Assembly: GCF_032191515.1 (NCBI RefSeq)
Contig: NC_091431.1
Location: forward strand, 35,763,298 to 35,827,297
DNA length: 64,000 nt
Reading direction: 5' to 3'
DNA from: Phaenicophaeus curvirostris
Lineage: Eukaryota > Chordata > Aves > Cuculiformes > Cuculidae
The stretch's first letter is position 1. Every line of letters begins with the position of its first letter. Position numbers and translations under genes: made by a program. This document shows, one piece after another, positions 60,801 through 64,000 of this stretch. The notes under the pieces are model-generated. The model saw only the letters and a list, made by a program, of their open reading frames with translations. It was not told the DNA's origin and ran no database searches.

Positions 60801-63800
60801 CACAATGGTGTCTGACATTTAATGTCTATGGATAATTTTAAAGACTTCTACTTCAAAAGGGCTGCTCATGAGCAACAGTAATCACTTCAATTAGCTTGGC
60901 ACCATTACAATATAACAAGACCATTTGAATGCCTATTAGAACCAGCCAAGCTCTTCAAGTGTGTTAATTTAGCAGTCATTGCTAATTTCTGGGCTTTGCT
61001 GTATTTGCATAGAAAAACATAGCCTTGTTAGCCAGAAACAGAGTTTCATTCCTGCAGTAACTTCCTTATTCTTAGTGAGGCTTTTATGGTGTTGTTTTTT
61101 TTCAGCCAGAAACCTATTTCAAACGTGAAATAACTGAAAGAGATTTTTGTTTCATTGAATTTTTCGTAATCTAGGTCCAAATTTTTATATAGCTTTTGAA
61201 TGTTTTAAGTTTCTCAAGACAAAACAAGTCCTTAAGATGAAAAAGACCTTAAAATGAAAAAAACCCTCCTTCCCTACAATGCTTCCTTTAAAGAATTTGT
61301 CCTGGGCAGCTATTAGATGTCTTCAGAGTTTTTCCTGAGCTCATTGAGTCCTCCATAAAAATTATTGGCAAGTCAAGGTGCTCACTGTGTACCACAGGAA
61401 CCAGGAATAAATAAAATATTACATCATCACAGATGCTTCTTTTTTTTTTTTCCAACTACCTAATATATTGTATTTTCCTGTAGAAGCAGGAAACCTCTGT
61501 AAAGTGGAAGGATTGTCCAGGGACCAATCATATGAGCTTAGTAATTCCCTTTAAACTACTGGGACTAATCAGAGACTCAAAGTGGAAAGAAAAGTCTGAG
61601 TTATTTGTGCCTGTACCTGAGAACAGGATGGTTACCGGTTGCCAGAAGGAGCTGAAGGTTCAAATCCTGTAAAACAATAGTTCCCAATTAAAAATAATTT
61701 TTTAAAAAATAGATAAAAATATCAGGGCTAGGCTATCTCATGAATAGTCTCAGCACAGATGCTGCTATGCGTATGAACACATATTTAACAACCCAAATAT
61801 TACTTGAAAGACATAGCAGTGGCTGGCCACCAAGTGCAACTTTGCCATTAACTCAAAGGTGTCTTGTCTGTGCCTTAAGAGAAACTTCATAATATCACCA
61901 CTGCCTTCAGTTACAGTGATGCTAGGCTTTTAAACAGCATTGAGGCGTCATTTGAGTAAGATATTATAAATATAGCCCTTATATATAATGCTTAGTATTG
62001 CTATGAAATGAGTGGTGGAAATGAAATTAGACAAAGCAAGTTCCTACAAGGAGGTTTCTGACAACATGGTAGCCAAAGAAATAAAGAATTATCCCCACTC
62101 ATTGAAGTCTAGTGAGGTTTTACTAGTTCTACCTTGATGACAGCAGTTGTACAAAACATATTTACACCATCTAAATATTGCTGAAGCCTGCTCTCCTGGA
62201 AGGTATGAAGGAACTACAGTGGACACTAGGCTGAATATGAGCCAAAAATATGCCCTTACCACAAAACAAGACAAACCTCAAAGACTACATTAGGACTTGA
62301 GCCAGAAGGTGGAGCAAAAATTTTAAACCCTCTCTCTGTTGCTTCTAAGGTTACACTAACAGTATTGTGTTTAACTTTGGTACTATTTTCTCCATATTGT
62401 AAACCAGTAACTGAATTTTTTTACAAAAATAATCTCAGAGATCAATGATGAAATTACCTAAACCTATTCCAGACTGGAATACTTACTGAAAAAACTAATT
62501 CTCTCGTAAGACTTCTTGCATTTCCTCCTTCAAACTAATGTATATCATAACAAAAAATTCTTTATGTTTCTAATAGGAACTATGAAGATTGCCAAAGATG
62601 TATATGAAAGTCATTCAGTTTCTACAGGCTTCTGTGGTAAAAGGTTAGCTCTAAACGCTTTGGTGCATCAGTAGGCATTCATTGTACTCAGACAGAAATC
62701 ACACTGCTAATGAACTAAATGCTCGATTACTTGAAGTTTGAAGGACTGAAAGGCACATTACATTGCTTCTTTTAAAAACTGTAGTGAGGTCATAATCCCA
62801 ACCATGTGTTAATATTAACAAGCAAATTCCTCCATGTGATAGCACACAGATAAGGGAAAGGGTTCCTTAAAATTGCCTTGAAATGGTCAGGCGGAGAATT
62901 CAAGGAGAATTTGTTGGAAGAAAAAGTTACATGTAAAATTTTCCCTTCACATTATTTTACATGTTCATACAGGGTAAAATTCAGTTGAGTGTGTTTCTAA
63001 GTTTCTAGAAGCAAATATTAATTTACATCTCATTTTCAAAGATATCACAAAAGTTTAACAAAGGTTACAAATGCTTTACACAGACAAAGTACATGAAAAT
63101 TACCCAATATCATCATTCAGGTTGAGGAAGATTTGGTGTATACATGTTGTAGTATTTTGACACAAAAGTATAGCATGCTTGTCTTTTCCTAAAAATGGCA
63201 AGTACCAGCAACTCTCAAGACCAGGCTTAAAATATAACATTAGCATAAGCATACTGCAACATCACACAGTATTAATCTAGAAATTCCTTTCATAAGAAAG
63301 AAGTTCTCCAGTAAACCAGAGCTTGCTCTTTGATATTCTATCCTCAAATTAGAAGGTGAGATACACAAACAGAGAAAAAGGGAATATGACCAGATCTCTA
63401 TTTGTGCTCCAATGATCCCCTGAGCTTACTGCCCCATAAATACACACAGAGAGCCAGAGCTGCTATAAATCGCAGAAGACACCACCGTTGATAATGTCCA
63501 TGATTAAATAGCAGGAAAAGAAACAGAGTGGATGTTCTCTTCCAGTTTTCCAGTATAACAACAAATTTGGCCTGCACAAATTGCAAGGCCTACTGTGAAA
63601 AATGGCACAATCAACAAGAAGATCCAGACCAAATTTTATCTCTCCAATTCCTTCTTTTACTGTTTTGTTAAGTAATACAACTCTAAGACAGAAAATATGT
63701 TAAAACAAAAAAATAAAAAAAAAACAAAACCACCAACCAGATTTATAGCAATAATGAAAGCAACATCTCTTTCTTTCTTTAAGACATGAAGGAAAAATAT

Positions 63801-64000
63801 AAAGGAAAAGTTATATACACAGTCAGGGGAAAAGACTGATGCATGTCTAGGAAGGAAAGAAAATATCAACATAAAACTGATTCATCAGCAAAAAAGAGAA
63901 AAGGACATCTGACATATCTGTTCAATATTGGAAATCTTCTTTAATTTACTCACTGTAACTAACAGCTCTCACCAACTTGCATCTCTTGGAGGAAACAAGG
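57864..64000. other. Unique AT-rich sequence, no gene seen
   Basis: About 6.1 kb without a recognisable gene. It includes a 36-bp tandem duplication (60141-60212), a possible conserved stretch (about 60745-61010) and several poly(A)/poly(T) runs. Open frames are all 94 codons or fewer and unrecognised. Confidence 0.55.
60141..60212. repeat. 36-bp direct tandem duplication
   Basis: Two adjacent 36-bp units, 60141-60176 and 60177-60212, start GTGGAGTTT and end in AAAATTACA followed by A or G. They differ at three positions. There is no third unit, so this is a single local duplication. Confidence 0.96.

Noticed and set aside
61600..61680. tRNA-like B box (GGTTCAAATCC at 61657-61667), possible tRNA or tRNA-derived SINE
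   Set aside because: The T stem does not pair well, no A box or acceptor stem is found at proper spacing, and no SINE tail follows.
1..64000. CRISPR arrays, operons or prokaryotic mobile elements
   Set aside because: There are no spaced direct repeats, no dense coding and no ribosome-binding-site pattern. CR1 content shows vertebrate nuclear DNA.

Overview
The window looks like avian (or at least sauropsid) nuclear DNA. It is AT-rich, has no open reading frame resembling a host protein, and carries repeated insertions of CR1 (chicken repeat 1) non-LTR retrotransposons. Their tails end in the CR1-typical ATTCTATG motif and their reading frames encode CR1 ORF1 and ORF2 proteins. I found no rRNA, tRNA, CRISPR array or intact host gene. 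The window reads as intergenic or deep-intronic sequence.

Layout: 1-3.4 kb is unique sequence with a C-rich tract. 3.4-4.5 kb holds two abutting minus-strand CR1 3' ends. 4.5-13.9 kb is unique. At 13.9 kb a (TGGAA)n array sits on a CR1 tail. At 15.4-15.8 kb there is an RT-only CR1 fragment (minus). Two striking microsatellites follow: (TAAAAAA)n at 18.4 kb and (GGGGAA)n at 19.4 kb. At 19.9-21.5 kb lies a 5'-truncated CR1 (minus), and 300 bp further a near-full-length CR1 (21.85-26.19 kb, minus) with recognisable ORF1 (GDSL/SGNH esterase) and ORF2 (APE endonuclease plus RT). At 31.0-31.9 kb there is an older plus-strand CR1 3' end. At 36.6-38.3 kb a minus-strand CR1 has lost its RT. At 46.1-48.3 kb lies the best-preserved CR1 (plus), whose ORF2 remnant is open except for one TGA. 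At 57.0 kb there is a CR1 tail stub, and at 57.4-57.9 kb a probable solo LTR of an endogenous retrovirus. A second, uncertain LTR-like segment lies near 55.5-56.0 kb. Everything else is unique AT-rich sequence with short tandem repeats and a few stretches that look like possible conserved non-coding elements.

No genes work together here as a system. The CR1 copies are successive insertions from at least two subfamilies: one with a GGTTTGGGTTGGAAGG-type tail (3.5 and 31 kb) and one with a GGTTAGGAGGGACC/GGTTGGAAGAG-type tail (13.9, 19.9, 21.8 and 46.1 kb). All are inactivated. I did not find an undescribed functional system. The items most worth checking are the decay map of the two best CR1 copies (including loss of a catalytic Asp and a nonsense codon shared by two copies), the 2.2-kb inverted CR1 pair, the internally deleted CR1, the solo LTR, two G-quadruplex-prone arrays and three possible conserved elements.
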